A stretch of DNA of 64,000 nucleotides from Pegoplata infirma (GCA_963921195.1 OY992536.1:286211530-286275529); one strand, 5' to 3'; positions 22,625 to 34,774 are shown, numbered from the stretch's first letter. Numbers and translations are program-made. The notes: generated by a model from the sequence alone, not told the origin.

Positions 22625-23103
22625 CAGCGATCCTTTAACACTCATATGCAATACCTTTTTGACATATAGGTTAAGCGGTCTATTTATGGCCAAAATTCAG
22701 GGATGCTGGCCCACAGTGCAGTGGTTCAAAAGTTATTAGCAAAACCGTGAATTTCAAATAAATTTCACCTAAAATTCACGTGTTGAAACTCGTTAAACAT
22801 GCTTTAAAAGCATTGGTAGATCACAAAAATATTTTAAAACGTAGTTTTGTCACTTTAAAATATTTTTACACAAAAAAAAAAACAAAAAAAAAATACACTC
22901 GAAAAAATTTTTACACTCAAAAAAAAATTTAGTAAATTTTTTTTCTTTCAAAAATTACAAAAAAAAAGTTTTTTTTACACAAAATAAAATATTTCTAATC
23001 AAAAATTTTATTTTTTCACGTTAGAAAATGTACTATCACTTAAAAAAGGCATTGTGAAGGGTATTCATAGATTCGGCCAAGTCGAATTTAACTTTTCTAC
23101 TTT
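22625..23103 (+). mobile_element. mini-me-type element, 3' part
   Basis: GTGCAGTGGTTCAAAAGTTA, TAAAATATTTCTAATCAAAA, TTTTTTCACGT and the terminal TTCGGCCAAGTCGAATTTAA match the 3' half of 52412-53037. The 5' core is missing. Confidence 0.75.
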
Positions 23104-23379
23104 AATAAAATTATATTTACAAAAAATGGCACACTAATAAACATATTTTTAATCTGTCCAAATAAAATTATTAAAAAATATTTTAAAAAGTTTGTTAAAA
23201 TTATTTAACATATTTTAAAAATTAAATAAATTTATGAAACACATAAAATCTCATAAAACCAACATTTAAAATGTCAGCTCACTCAACCTTAATCGAAATA
23301 ACAACAAATTACAACTTTGGTAGCAAAAATTAGGAATTTATGTGACAAACAACTTTCTTTTAAATTTATATAGGTAGTA

Positions 23380-23525
23380 CACTGAAAAAAATATGTAGTA
23401 AGTTTAGTTATATAATCAAAAACAAAATTATTTTTAATTTGCTTTAGAATTATAAATCAAAAATTTATTATTAATTTGTGTTAAAAAAATTTTGTATTTT
23501 GAAATACTACCATATTTTTTCGGTG
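23380..23525. mobile_element. 146-bp TA-flanked MITE (CACTGAAAAAA family)
   Basis: Left CACTGAAAAAAATATG; right in reverse complement CACCGAAAAAATATGG. TA at 23378-23379 and 23526-23527. Same terminal motif as the nested elements at 57-60 kb. Confidence 0.8.
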
Positions 23526-24128
23526 TAGCTTTTTTTTATAAAATATTTTGCTTAAAACGTTTTTAGTTATTTTGTCAAGCTTTTTTTTATATATTTTTAG
23601 CTAATTAAAAAATTGAACCTTTCTGCTAAACCGTTTTTTTTTAAATTTCGTATATTTAGTTTTTTGTTTTAACTATTCGTTAATGATTTAAATGAATTTT
23701 TAAAATAGTGAACCTTTTTTTTTTTTTTTGTTTGTTTATATTTATATTTCTTGAGTGATTTTTAATTAAGGCTTCATTTGAATTCTTAATTGGTTAATGT
23801 TAAAATTTTGTTAATTAAAATTAAAAAAAATAAACAAAATATTTAACTGGAAGGTATGGCTGATGAATTTTGTAGCACAAAATTTTTACTAATTGAGAAA
23901 CATCAATATTAAATCGCAACGAATTAATGATTAATTTGAAAATTAGTTAAATGGACTAAAGTGAAGTGATAGAGACAAAATTGTGTATATGAGGTAGTCT
24001 ATAAGAAATGGCCAAACAAACAAGGATAAACAACGACAACTGTAGAATTTTTTTATACGAAATACGAAACTATCGACATAAAAAATTTTTTGTAGAAAAT
24101 TTAATGCTTTGATGCAACAATCACTATA
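23526..24128. other. AT-rich spacer grading into satellite
   Basis: No gene. The last 70 bases already contain satellite-like words (AACTATCGACATA, CACTATAGAATT). Confidence 0.4.
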
Positions 24129-24131
24129 GAA

Positions 24132-24163
<32 letters not shown>

Positions 24164-25118
24164 ATTCTTTATTCATAATAATTGTTTAACAATATGTTGT
24201 GCCTCTGCGTCTTGAAGACATTATTGAGGCGAGTTGGCAAATAAAAATTATATAAACTTAAGTATATTTAAAAAAAAAAAAAAAATTTTTTTTTTTAATA
24301 ACAAATTTTAAAATAAAAAAAAAAAAAGATAATAACAAATTTTAAAATAATAAAAAATAAATAAAGCAAAACTTTAAGATATAACTGAGATCAAACTAAT
24401 AATCACAATAGAAGCATTTCTAAATTTCGAAAAAGATAATTTTTAACATTTGTCTTGAAAATAGAGATTCGAACAATATTTCTTGTATTCTCAGGAAGGT
24501 TATTAAATTCCAAACTACCAATGTGTTCTACTCGCTGTTTTGTGGTTTCCAATCGACATCGTGCTACCCTCAAATTCGAATTATTCCTTGTGTTGAAAGC
24601 TGTTTGATTTCTGGAAAAAGTTATTGTGTGATGCCCAATGTTATTCAAAGATTTAAAAACATAAAGTAAAAGTTGCATTTTGTGTAAGCCATGTACAGGA
24701 AGAATGTTTTTAGCTATGTCCTTATACAAAGGTATTGTTGAATACGTAAGAGGCAAGTTAAAAACTGTTTTCAATGCTCTATTTTGAGCCCTCTGTAGAG
24801 ATTTAAATTCATTGGTTTTTTTATAACCATATATAATAGGCAAATAGTTTAAATGGCTGTGTATTAAAGCTTGATATATAACCAATTTTGTTTTTGTGTT
24901 GAATTTATTCTTAAACTTATATAGTAGACCAACTACAGATAGTATTTTGGATCTAAGTTTCTGAATATGTGTATCCCATGAAAGATTACTCTGTAAGTGC
25001 ACACCAAGGTATTTTGTTGAAAGACTTTCATTTACTTGTTTTCCATCTACCCAAATGCCAAAAACTTGATTGTGAACTAAATACGGTCTAAATCGCAATA
25101 TTTCAGTTTTTTCAAATA
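24132..25118 (-). mobile_element. 5'-truncated non-LTR retrotransposon with poly(A) tail
   Basis: On the minus strand the RT C-terminal ORF is followed by a 3' UTR of about 240 bases and a 26-base A tail (T run at 24132-24157). Both sides are satellite-like, so it probably inserted in the satellite edge. Its 5' end is cut near 25118. I could not define a TSD. Confidence 0.82.
24403..25098 (-). pseudogene. C-terminal part of a non-LTR reverse transcriptase (jockey/CR1-type)
   Basis: This 231-residue open frame is the longest intact frame in the window. It reads STKYLGVHLQSNLSWDTHIQ, LRSKILSVVGLLYKFKN, VIYQALIHSHLNYLPIIYGY and LQRAQNRALKTVFNLPLTYS. The KYLGVxxxxxLxWxxHI block and the IYxSLIxxHLxYxxxxWG and LQxxQNRAxR blocks follow the catalytic palm in jockey/CR1/L2-type reverse transcriptases. 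EN and the catalytic YxDD region are missing because of 5' truncation (only KTEILRF precedes it). There is no stop in 231 codons, so the insertion is relatively young compared with the 7-13 kb fragments. Confidence 0.9.
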
Positions 25119-25927
25119 AAATTAAATGTTATCGATTTATCATTAAATATTGAATTTTCTATCAAACATTTATCTGTTATATTTTTAATAAAAAAATTTC
25201 CGTTATCGACATATCGATAACTACAGAATTTTCTAAAGAAAATTTTTGTTATCGATAACTAAAGAATTTTATATAGAAATTTTTCCTTTATCGATATATC
25301 AAAAACTGTAGATTTTTTAATAACAAATTTTCTTTTATCGATAACGAAAATTCTGTAGAAATTGTATAGAAAGTTTTCTATAAACGATATATCGATAACT
25401 GAAGTATTTTGTATAAAAATTTCAATCGATGCAATCGATTTATCGATTTTTTCTGTCATAGATATATCGATAACTATAGAACTTCCTATTGAAAATTTTC
25501 TGTTATTGATGTACCGATAACTAATAGTTTTATATTACAAAATTTTCTGTTACCGATAACTTAAGAATTCTTTATTGAAAATTTTCTGTTATCAATATAT
25601 GAATAACTATTTAATTTTCTATAGAAAATGTTCTATTATCGATATATCGATAACTAAAGAATTTTCTATTAAAATGTTTCTGTTATCGATATATTGACAA
25701 CTAGAAATTTCTATAGAAACGATATATCGATAACTACAGAATTTGCTACAGAAAATTTTCTGCTATCCATTTATCGATAACTATACAATTTTCTATAAAA
25801 AAGTTTTCTGTTATCGATATATTGATAACTAGAATTTTCTATGGACGATTTTCTGTTATCGATATATCGACAACTATAGAATCTTCTATATATCGATAAC
25901 AATAACATTTTTTATAGAAAATATTCT
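25119..25927 (+). repeat. 47-bp TATCGATA satellite, block 1
   Basis: Unit of about 47 bp combining TTATCGATATATCGATAA, CTATAGAATTTTCTATAG and AAAATTTTCTG. Divergence between units is high. Each unit carries one or two TATCGATA octamers. Orientation: GATAACTATAGAATTTT reads on the plus strand. Confidence 0.93.
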
Positions 25928-25935
25928 GTTATGAA

Positions 25936-27030
25936 TAGGGTTCGGACTTTTATGCAGTTAAAATCGCGTTTTATGCGCATAAAATATTCAGCAAAAAAAG
26001 AAAAATATGCGCTAAAAATTTAAAAAATATGCACTTAAAAATTTTTTTAAAACATTTATTAATGATAAAATAAAATAAAAATAATAAGAAAAAACAAAAA
26101 AGAACATAAAAGACCTAAAAATTTAGTCTTTTAAACAAAAATAAGGTACAATAAACACAAAAATTCAAGTTCAAATAACGTAAAACACAAAATTATAAAA
26201 GAAACAAAAGGAAAAAAAAATAGTAAATTGTTAATACTATTATGTAAAAAATTATTAAATTTTTGCACCAGTAAACGATTTAATGGTATTGAGTAAACTT
26301 TTTATAAAAATTTAATAAATGTATACCAAAAAATTTGAGTAAATTTTTAATTGACACAATTAAATCTTTTTTTTTTTCATTATTTTTTTTCGTTTTTTTT
26401 AATTAAGTTTTGAATTTTGTCCAATAAAAATTTATTAATTTTTTTTTTAAGTTTTAAAAAGTTTTACATTTTTTTTCAAAAAAAAATGTTTTTTTTTTAA
26501 TCTTTTACTAAATACATAGAATAATTTCGTAAAGATGATTTCAAACAAAAACTTTAAACTAAATGAGAATTCAAAACAACTATGAAAAAAAATGAGATTA
26601 AAAAAAATGTTAAATTTTTATTAAATTAATTGCTCAAATTTTTTTATAAACTTTTGTGTAAATTTTTTATATTGCGTCAATTAAAATATTATTCAATTTT
26701 TTTTGAAATTTAAACAAGTGAATACTCAACACTTTTCCCATATTTTTTTCTGTGTACTTTAAGGCATACATTATTAAATAAAAAATATATACAGCAATGT
26801 AAAAATATCATAAAATAAAAAAAAAAAAAATTTTTTCAAAATATGCGACAAAAATATGTAATATCAGCAATATATGCAATAATATGCATTAAAAGCAAAA
26901 TATGCAAAAATATGCACTAACAAATCGATGCCATGTTACTGCAAATTTCTTAATTCGTAAAGATATTTAGTTTTTGTTGATCTCAGACTGACGACAACAA
27001 ATATGCATTTGCATAAAAGTCCGAACCCTA
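25936..27030. mobile_element. hAT non-autonomous element with TATGCA subterminal repeats
   Basis: TIR of 21 bp, starting TAGGGTTCGGACTTTTATGC, perfect at both ends. 8-bp TSD GTTATGAA at 25928-25935 and 27031-27038. Many TATGCG/TATGCA words lie inside both ends. Inserted in the satellite. The middle (about 26290-26757) is another repeat shared with 61880-62283. No transposase. Confidence 0.93.
26290..26757. repeat. dispersed AT-rich repeat nested in the hAT element
   Basis: Shares with 61880-62283 in the same order GAGTAAATTTTTAATTGACA, TAAACTAAA.GAGAATCAAA-like words, TGCGTCAATTAAAA and CATATTTTTTTCTGTGT. Probably an insertion with a CACAGAAAAAAATATG end. Confidence 0.7.
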
Positions 27031-28596
27031 GTTATGAACATATCGAACTGTAGAATTTTCTATAGAAAATAACAATTTTGTAATCGATAAAAATAGAATT
27101 TTCTATCAAAAAATGTATATTATCGATTCCTCGATAACTATAGAATTTTTATAGACAATTTTCTGTCACAGATATATCGATAACTATAGAATTTTTATAA
27201 TAGAAAGTTTTCTGTTATCAATATATCTATAACTATTGAATTTTCCAAAAAAAATTATAGAAACATGGCTGTTATCGATAAATCGAAAACTATAAAATTT
27301 TCTATGGAAATTTTCTGGTATATATCGATAACTATAGTAAGTTCCATAAAATTTTTTTTTGGGTTTGATTTACCGATAACTAAAGAATAATCCATAGAAA
27401 ATTTTCTGTTATCGATATCTATAGAAGTTTCTATAGAAAATTTTCTGTTATGGATATGTCGATATATCAATAACTTGACAATTTTCTATACAGTATTTTC
27501 AGTTATCGATATATCGATAACGATAGAACTTTCAATAGAAAATTTGCTGTTATCGACACATCAAAAACTATAGAATTTTCTATAGAAATATATTGATAAC
27601 TATGGAATTTTCTATAGAAATTTTCTTTTATCGATACAGAAATTTCTATAGTTATCGATAAATCGATAACAGAAAATTTTCTATGGATAATTCTTTAGTT
27701 ATCGGTAAATCAATATAATAGAAAATATTCTGTTATAAATATAACGATAACTGTAATATTTTGATATCGATGTATCGATAACTATAAAATTTTCTATAGG
27801 AAATTTTCTGTTATCTATGTATCGATAACAATTGTCTATAGAAAATTTTCTGTTATCGATAGCTATTGAATTTTCTCTAGAAAATTTTTTTGATATCATA
27901 TATCGATAACTATACAATTTTCTACATAAAATAACTGCTACCGATATATCCACAGAGAGTTTTTCAGAAAATAACAGAAATATAGCGATATGTCGATAAC
28001 AGAAAGGTTCTATAGAAAATTCTATAGTTATCGATATATCTGTAAAAGAAAATTTTCTATAGAAACTTCTAGAGTTATCGATAAATTGATAGCAGAAAAT
28101 TTTCTATGTATTAATCTTTAGTTATCGGCAAATCAATATAATATAAAATATTCTGTTTTGAATATATTATTGATATATCGATAACTGTAGCATTTTCAAT
28201 AGAAAATTTTCTGAAATCAAAGCATCGACAACTGTAGAATGTTCTATCGAAAATTTTCTGTTATCGATAACAATAAAACGTTCTATACTAAATTTTTCTT
28301 TGATTATATAGAAAATTATATAGAAATTTATGTTATCGATATATCGATAACTAAAGATATTTCTATGCAAATTATCTAAAAACAATTTTTCTTTTATCGA
28401 TTTTTCGATAACTACAGATTTTTTTATGGAAATTTTACAACTATCGATATATTTATAATTATGGATTTCTAGATAGAACTTCCTGTTATCGATAATTCGA
28501 TAACTATGTAATTTACTATAGAAAATTTTCTGTTATCGATAATTTTAGAATCTTCTTTAAAAAAAATTTTCCGTTATCGACTTATCAATAGCTATA
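27031..28596. repeat. 47-bp TATCGATA satellite, block 2, mixed orientation
   Basis: Mostly plus orientation, but minus-oriented units (GATAACAGAAAATTTTCTAT) occur at about 27645-27725 and 27960-28155. A segment of about 110 bases (GTTATCGATAAATCGATAAC, then ATTCTTTAGTTATCGGTAAA) is repeated about 420 bases downstream. Confidence 0.9.
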
Positions 28597-29436
28597 CACT
28601 CAAAATAATACATTAGTAGATTTACTAATTTTTTTTGCTGGTTAGCTAACTTTTAGACAATTTTTAGTTGTTCATTTAGCGCATTAACAATTTTAAACAA
28701 AATTTGAACTAATTTTTTTTGCTAGATTTAAAATTGAGTTGACCAAATTTTTACAAGCTTTTTTGCTAATATTAGCAAAATAAATGGTAAATTTATTTTT
28801 ATTTTCAGAAAACTTAAAATGACGCTATCTCGGAAACTAAGCCAGATAGAGCAAAATGGAGGCCATTTTTGGTTCTCGAGCTGTCCATAGTATCGCCGGC
28901 CCTCTTCACATGTGTGGACCCTAATGGGCCCTAACTTTGGATCCAAAAATTTAGCATTCCCGAAAATTTTAAAATGCTCATATCTCGGTAAATATTGCCG
29001 ACACAACAAAAAGTCCAAAAGCATTTTTGTAGCTCTCAACGCGTAGAACAAGACCGCAAATAGTTAAAAGCTCTCCGAGTAATATTTTTGAAGTTATCGA
29101 GTTTTTTAATTCTCAAGACCCCAGTGGTCCCCTATAATCACGTATCTCAAAAACTAAGCAAGGTAGAGCGAAGCGGACACAAATTTTGGATCAAAAACTA
29201 TGACGATATAAATGAACCCAACTAAGTCTAGGCCCATCGGGGTCTGGACCTATCGGGTCCGAACCCAATGGGGTCCTCAGATGTGTATGAACTAAGTTAA
29301 AAAAAAAAAAAAAAATTTTAGTTAACTAATTGTTGGCAAAACATTTTTGCTAACTTTAGCAAAAAAATTGTGGGTTCAAAATCAGCAAATTTTTCTTGTA
29401 GGTTTACAAGCTTTACAGTTTTTTTTTTTTTGAGTG
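28597..29436. mobile_element. 840-bp TA-flanked CACTCAAAA-type MITE inserted in satellite
   Basis: Starts CACTCAAAATAATACATTAG, ends TTTTTTTGAGTG. TA at 28595-28596 and 29437-29438. The broken satellite word reads CTA|TA|GAATTTTCTATAG across the insertion, so the TA duplication is directly visible. The more GC-rich core (28815-29280) contains two related segments (ATCTCGGAAACTAAGCCAGA and ATCTCAAAAACTAAGCAAGG). No transposase. Confidence 0.87.
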
Positions 29437-29900
29437 TAGAATTTTCTATAGAAATAGAACAATTTTCTGTTGTCGATGTACCGATATCTATAAATTTTTT
29501 CTATAGATTTTTTTTGTTATCGATTTATAGATAATTATAAAATATTCTTAAGAACAGTTTGCAGCTATCGATGTATTAATAAATGTAGAATTTATTAAGG
29601 AACATTTTTTTTTATCAATTTATCGATAACTATATAGAAAAGTATTCCATTGTCGATTAATCGATGGCAATAGATTTTGTTATAGAAAATTTTTCTGTTG
29701 TCGGTTTATCTATTTCTAAAGAATTTTGTTAAGAAAATGTTGTGGCCTCGAGCTTGTCTTTTAATTATTATAGAAAATTTTTCTGTTTTGATTTTATCGA
29801 CGACTACAAAATTTTCTTCGCAATTTTTACCTGTTATCGATTTATCGATAACTATAGAATTTTTTTCTAATTTTAAAGCTTTCTATATCTTTTTTTAAAG
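29437..29900 (+). repeat. 47-bp TATCGATA satellite, block 3
   Basis: Continues block 2 after the MITE. More diverged, fading near 29900. Confidence 0.85.
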
Positions 29901-32070
29901 ATTTCTAGTATTTATGAACTTTTGCTCTAAATTAATATTTAACAAAAAAATTCTTTAACTAATTAAAAAGATCAAAGTTTTATGGTTTTTAAGAAAAATT
30001 GCAATAAATTTAAAAATAAACAAAAAAATTTAATTCAAATGAAATTTTGAGAAAAATAAAAAAAAAATACTTTTCTAAAACAAAATGTATATATTTCACA
30101 CAAGATAAACGATGTTGTCTATGAAGTCTCAGGAATGTTGAAATAAAATTTATTACAACAACGAAAACTGTTAACCAATGCCGTGTTCTTTACATACTAC
30201 ATACAAACATACATGTATTAGAAATGAAATAGAAATGATTTTAAATAGAATTATAAAATAAAACATGAAGATGTTTTGAATACATAGAATTAGGAAGAGT
30301 AGAGAGAGGTATGAAAAGATATATGAACCACAAATTGGATAAATTTGTTTAAAATTTTATAGAAGCGATATGTTTTAAAATATTTATTTAAAAAAAAAAA
30401 TACAAACATACAAATGTTAAAGCAAATCTTAAAATTAAAATTTAAATACTCTTAAGGCTGAAATATTCAAAAATTAAATTGAACTGAAATGAATAATAAC
30501 CACATCCATAAAATTGCATATTTTTAGTTTCATTACCTACAACTTTTTATCGGCTGGACTGATTTTGGTAAAATTCAATAGCAACCCGAGTAGAACTATC
30601 ACAAGTATGTATACTTAGCCTCAGCTACCTCCAATTTATATTTCAAAAGTTATTGCGATTACAACAGACACATCCACAGATGGATGTCACCAAATCAACA
30701 TAAAATCAATAATTCGATCTATTACAAAAAAAAAATGAAACTATAATGTACCTTCAATCACTAAATGAAGGTTATGGCTCAAAAAACAAATAATTAAATT
30801 TAATAAAATATTTATGTATAAAAGAAAAACAACACTTTTTACCAGATATTCCATGTGTTGGCATGATTTTTTGACATATGATCTGTTACACAAGACTACA
30901 TGAAGAAACAAATGAGCAAAAAAATGGCTGTGTTTATTATTAAAAAAAACAAACAACAATAATAAAATGTCACTTGTACTACAAAAAAAAAAAAAAACGA
31001 AATAAAAACAATTTTACGCCATTTTTCAATTTACGAGGAAGTCGTTTATTTGTTTTTTATTCCTTCATTTCATTTCCTTTTTTTTTGGCGTTCTCCATTA
31101 TAAAAATGTTTTTTATGATTCGAAAGTTATGCAAAAAAAAAAAAAAAATGAAAAAGTTCCTCTTGTGTCTACTCTACTCCAACGACAGTATTCATCCACT
31201 TGTAATCCAAAAGTGCAAGTTCTTGTCATGTTTGTGTCAACACTGTTGACATTTGAATGAAATTTTAAATATTAAATACAATACGAGTACATGGTATATA
31301 TATATAGAAGAGTATACAAATATGTAGGCAAAATGTTGGTTTTAATTTGGAGGGAAAGTAATTTGAATGTGAGGTCTTAGAAAACAAAGATCTTGGTGGC
31401 GGTGGGACCATTGCGGACCAAAAAAAAAATTGCGTCTCCTAATCCCCTTGGTCCAATTGCAGGTCCTTGAACTTCTGGCATATTATTTTTTATTTGTTTA
31501 ACAAAAGTACAAAAAACCTGAAAAAAATGCTTTTGTTTTAGTCCCTTATGGGAGAAATTTTTTTCCTATTTCCCGATTTGGTCCACCCTATAAACATGTT
31601 TTCTAGAACTAAATGTTACTAAATCAGATTCTTAATTTTTGTATAATTTTAAATCTTTTGGCAATGGAACTCTTATTTTTTTTTATATTTTAAAATTTTT
31701 TTTGAGAGATTTAAGCTTTTTTTAAAAGTGTAAATTGTATCAGATACTGATACATTTTTATAAAGAAAATTATCAGAATCTGAAAATTTCTTTCAAAGAA
31801 AAGTATAAGATTCTATGACGGTTTCCTTAAGACAGTTTAAGCGACATTTTTGTTATAGAAAAAGTCTTAGATTTTAAATCATATTTCCAATAGAAAACAT
31901 TTCTTGGGAAAAACTTACTTTAGAAAATGGTTGAATGAACATTATTATAAAATACTTTTTGCCAAAAGAAACGACTCCGATTGTAAGACATTTTCCTAGA
32001 ATCTGAGATATTTCTTCTATAGAAAGGTAGAACAAATTCTGAAACATTCTACACAAAAAGCCTCAGATAC
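29901..32070. other. unique-looking AT-rich sequence with old repeat relics
   Basis: No gene. 30520-30780 resembles a decayed mini-me (ACCTACAACTTTTTATCGGC, AAAAGTTATTGCGATTACAA, CTTCAATCACTAAATGAAGG). 31400-31500 (TCTCCTAATCCCCTTGGTCC) resembles the reverse complement of 35110-35160. The short frames here are AT-rich chance ORFs. Confidence 0.45.
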
Positions 32071-32073
32071 TTA

Positions 32074-32661
32074 CAAGGGAAGTATCTCTACCCTTATGAA
32101 CCGATTTGCATGAAACGTAAAATATAGATAAAAGAGACAATTCTAAGGTTGGGGTGTCTCGGCTTATCGGCCATATCGGGGATTTAGGGGTTCAAAACAT
32201 GGGTCAAAAAATGGCGAAAAAATCGTTTTTTGGATTTTTCAGCCATTTCTTTTTAAGAAACTATATGATGTTTACATACTAGAAGAAAGGTTTTTTTAAT
32301 GCCTATCCAACGGTGGAATAACCTTGTAAAAGTTTGGCTTCGTTAAATACTTTTTTTATGAAAATGTGTAAATTTTGGGGGGTATTTATATGAATACATA
32401 GACCTACGATGTCCATATGAATACGAAATAATCTTTATTAAATTTAAGTCGACACGTATTTTTTCTCTAGAGGATATTCATGTTAGTTCGGGAGTTATCG
32501 AAATTTTCCCGGAGGTCCACATTGTTTCATAAGGGGACAACGAAATTTTGAAACACTGATATGGCCGAAAAGCCGAGACACCCCAACCTTAAAATCGTCT
32601 CTTTTATATATATTTTAAGTTTCACGCAAATTGGTTCATAAGGGTTGAGATACTTCCCTTG
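32074..32661. mobile_element. PIF/Harbinger-like MITE with TIRs of about 105 bp
   Basis: Left end CAAGGGAAGTATCTCTACCC; right end, in reverse complement, CAAGGGAAGTATCTCAACCC. The TIR similarity continues through TTATGAACC, AAAAGAGAC, AAGGTTGGGGTGTCTCGGCT and GGCCATATC. TTA at 32071-32073 and 32662-32664 fits a TWA duplication. Interior is non-coding. A diverged relative without TIRs is at about 52130-52410. Confidence 0.88.
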
Positions 32662-33726
32662 TTAGACATTATATGGAAAGTTTTAGATTCTGACACATTT
32701 TTCTTATAGAAAAAGTCTCAGATTCTCAGACATTTTTTCTATAGAAAAAGTCTTAGATTCTGAAAATTTTTTGTATCGAAAAAGTCTCAGATTCTCAGAC
32801 ATTAGTTCTATAGGAAAAGTCTCAAGTTCATAGACATTTTTCCTACAGAACAAGTCTCAGATTCATAGACATTTTTCCCATACAAAAAGTCTCAGATTTT
32901 TATATAGGAAACTCTGAATATAAAATTCTCAAAATAAAAAAAAATAACAGAATAAATCTCAGAATTTGAGAATTTTTTCTATACAAAAAGTCTAAGCTTG
33001 TGTCTCAGTTTATGAGACATTTTTTCAAGAGCAAAAGTTTTCGAATTTAAGTAATTTTTTCCAAAGAAAAACTTTTTGATTCTGAGAAATTTTTCTAAAA
33101 AAAAAAGTCTCAGGAGAATTTTTTCTATTGAAGTTTTTTAACATTGTCCTTGTTATTTGATGTCATATCCTGAAATTTGTGAAATTATTTCGGGGTCGGA
33201 GCGATCGAACGTTTTTTGGGGAATCGCTATTTCAAATTTGGCAAAAGAAAAAAATCTCAAAATTTCTTTCCCTTAACTCTTTCATAGAGCTTGAGAAAAT
33301 TTCTCATTTAAACCTTATTTGGGCCAAATCTAATCATTTAAACACCCTTCGATCAAAGTTTTGCTTTGCTACAAAATTTTTACAAAAACTCAAAACTTTG
33401 ATCGAAGGGCGCCATGGGTTTAAATGGTCTGGTTTGTCTCAAATTAAGTTTAAATGAAAATTCGTCTTCAGCTCTAAAAAATAGTTAACGGAAGCAAAAT
33501 TTCGAGATTTTTTTAAAAAAAATTTCTTGAACGCAATTTTCGGAAATTTTTTAAAAATTTCAAATGGTGATAACTTGAAAACCGTTCGACCGATATCAGA
33601 TAAGTTTATTTTAAACGCCTCAAATCGCAATAAAACAATTTAAAAATCAACAACTTTTGACAATTATAGGAAAGAAACGATCATAACAAAACTGAAATGT
33701 CACTTTTTCACGAAAATTGTCTTGTA
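32662..33726. other. repetitive AGTCTCAGATTCT stretch and hairpin
   Basis: 32690-33110 repeats CTCAGATTCTCAGACATTTT and TATAGAAAAAGTCTCAGATT-like words at irregular spacing. 33338-33425 has an inverted pair CCTTCGATCAAAGTTTTG / CAAAACTTTGATCGAAGG. No gene. Confidence 0.55.
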
Positions 33727-34627
33727 AGGGGTGGTCCAATAACAAGTATCTTTTTAAAAATGCAATAAAATGATCAATACTCAACTTTTTTTGGAATTTT
33801 ATGGCTTTATTTGAAAGAGCAAACATTCCCGTTTTTTATGGCAAACGACTTCATTGATGCGTCCTCGGCTTGCTCCGCTGTATCGCGTTGTAGCGCAGTA
33901 CTGCGCTGCCAAACTGCACGTTTTTCGAAAAAAGTTTTTAACCGAAATAAGGTACTCAAATGAGGTTATGTTAACAAACAAATTGTTACATCTTGGGATC
34001 GTAAAACTCGCACGGTATTGTAAAGAATCCAATTCATCTATTGGAAGCAACAGATTTGGGTATCAGCATCATTACACAATATTTTTAAAAATACAGCTGA
34101 AAACCCCATTTTCGTCAAAGGTGAGCGCTACAGAGCCATGATTACCGATTTTTTGTTGGCCGTAATAGAATATATCAACTTGGATGACATTTATTTTCAG
34201 AAGGATATCGCAATATGTCCCACAGTTCATCAGATAATCGATATTTTGCGCACTTAGTTCGGAAATCGTGTTTTAGCCATATTCGCTATGACAATTGATC
34301 ACTTCAGAGCTGCCGATTAAAACCTTTAGAAATTTTATTGAGGGGTCTCGTTTAAGATTCATGCAACATGGAAAATCCAGAAATGTTCTAGGCCCTTTCG
34401 ACGAATATCGTTCAAGCCATTCGTGAAATAGAACCAGAAACATTAGAAAAATGGGTGCCGAGAATGAGCTACTGCGGAGCTAACCCAGGCAGCCGCATGA
34501 ATGAAGTCGTTTGCCCTAAATACTGGGAATATTTGCTCTTTCAAATAAGCCATAAGGTTCCAAAACTATTGAGTATTGTTCATTTCATTGCATGTTTTAA
34601 AAATATACTTGTTATTGGACCACCCTG
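33727..34627. mobile_element. mariner-like element with inverted-duplicated ends
   Basis: GGGTGGTCCAATAACAAGTA at the left and its reverse complement at the right, with TA outside both (33725-33726, 34628-34629). The similarity is much longer than a normal mariner TIR: 33727-33886 mirrors 34462-34627, including the 3' end of the transposase frame. So the left end is an inverted copy of the right end. Confidence 0.8.
33940..34560 (+). pseudogene. mariner-like (IS630-Tc1-mariner) transposase remnant
   Basis: The plus frame reads VKGERYRAMITDFLLAVIEY, INLDDIYFQKDIAICPTVHQ and IIDILRT, then a stop. After frame changes it gives RMSYCGANPGSRMNEVV. These correspond to the second catalytic region (GERYRxM...WFQQDGATCHT) and the C-terminal RMxYCxxSRGxHLNEVVF block of mariner-type transposases. 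The aspartate of the QQDGA block appears as KDIA, so one catalytic D is still readable. The first catalytic domain and the N-terminal HTH are missing. Several stops; not functional. Confidence 0.8.
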
Positions 34628-34774
34628 TATAATAGAAATGCGTGAAAAGTTTTGTAGCAATTTCCCTATAATTCCTCGCGTTGCCAAATTTTTTTTTTTT
34701 ACATGGAGTTTGACAGTTTTTCCCGTGAAATCGAACAGAGTACTATGCTAAAGGGTTAATTTATTTTGTAATTT

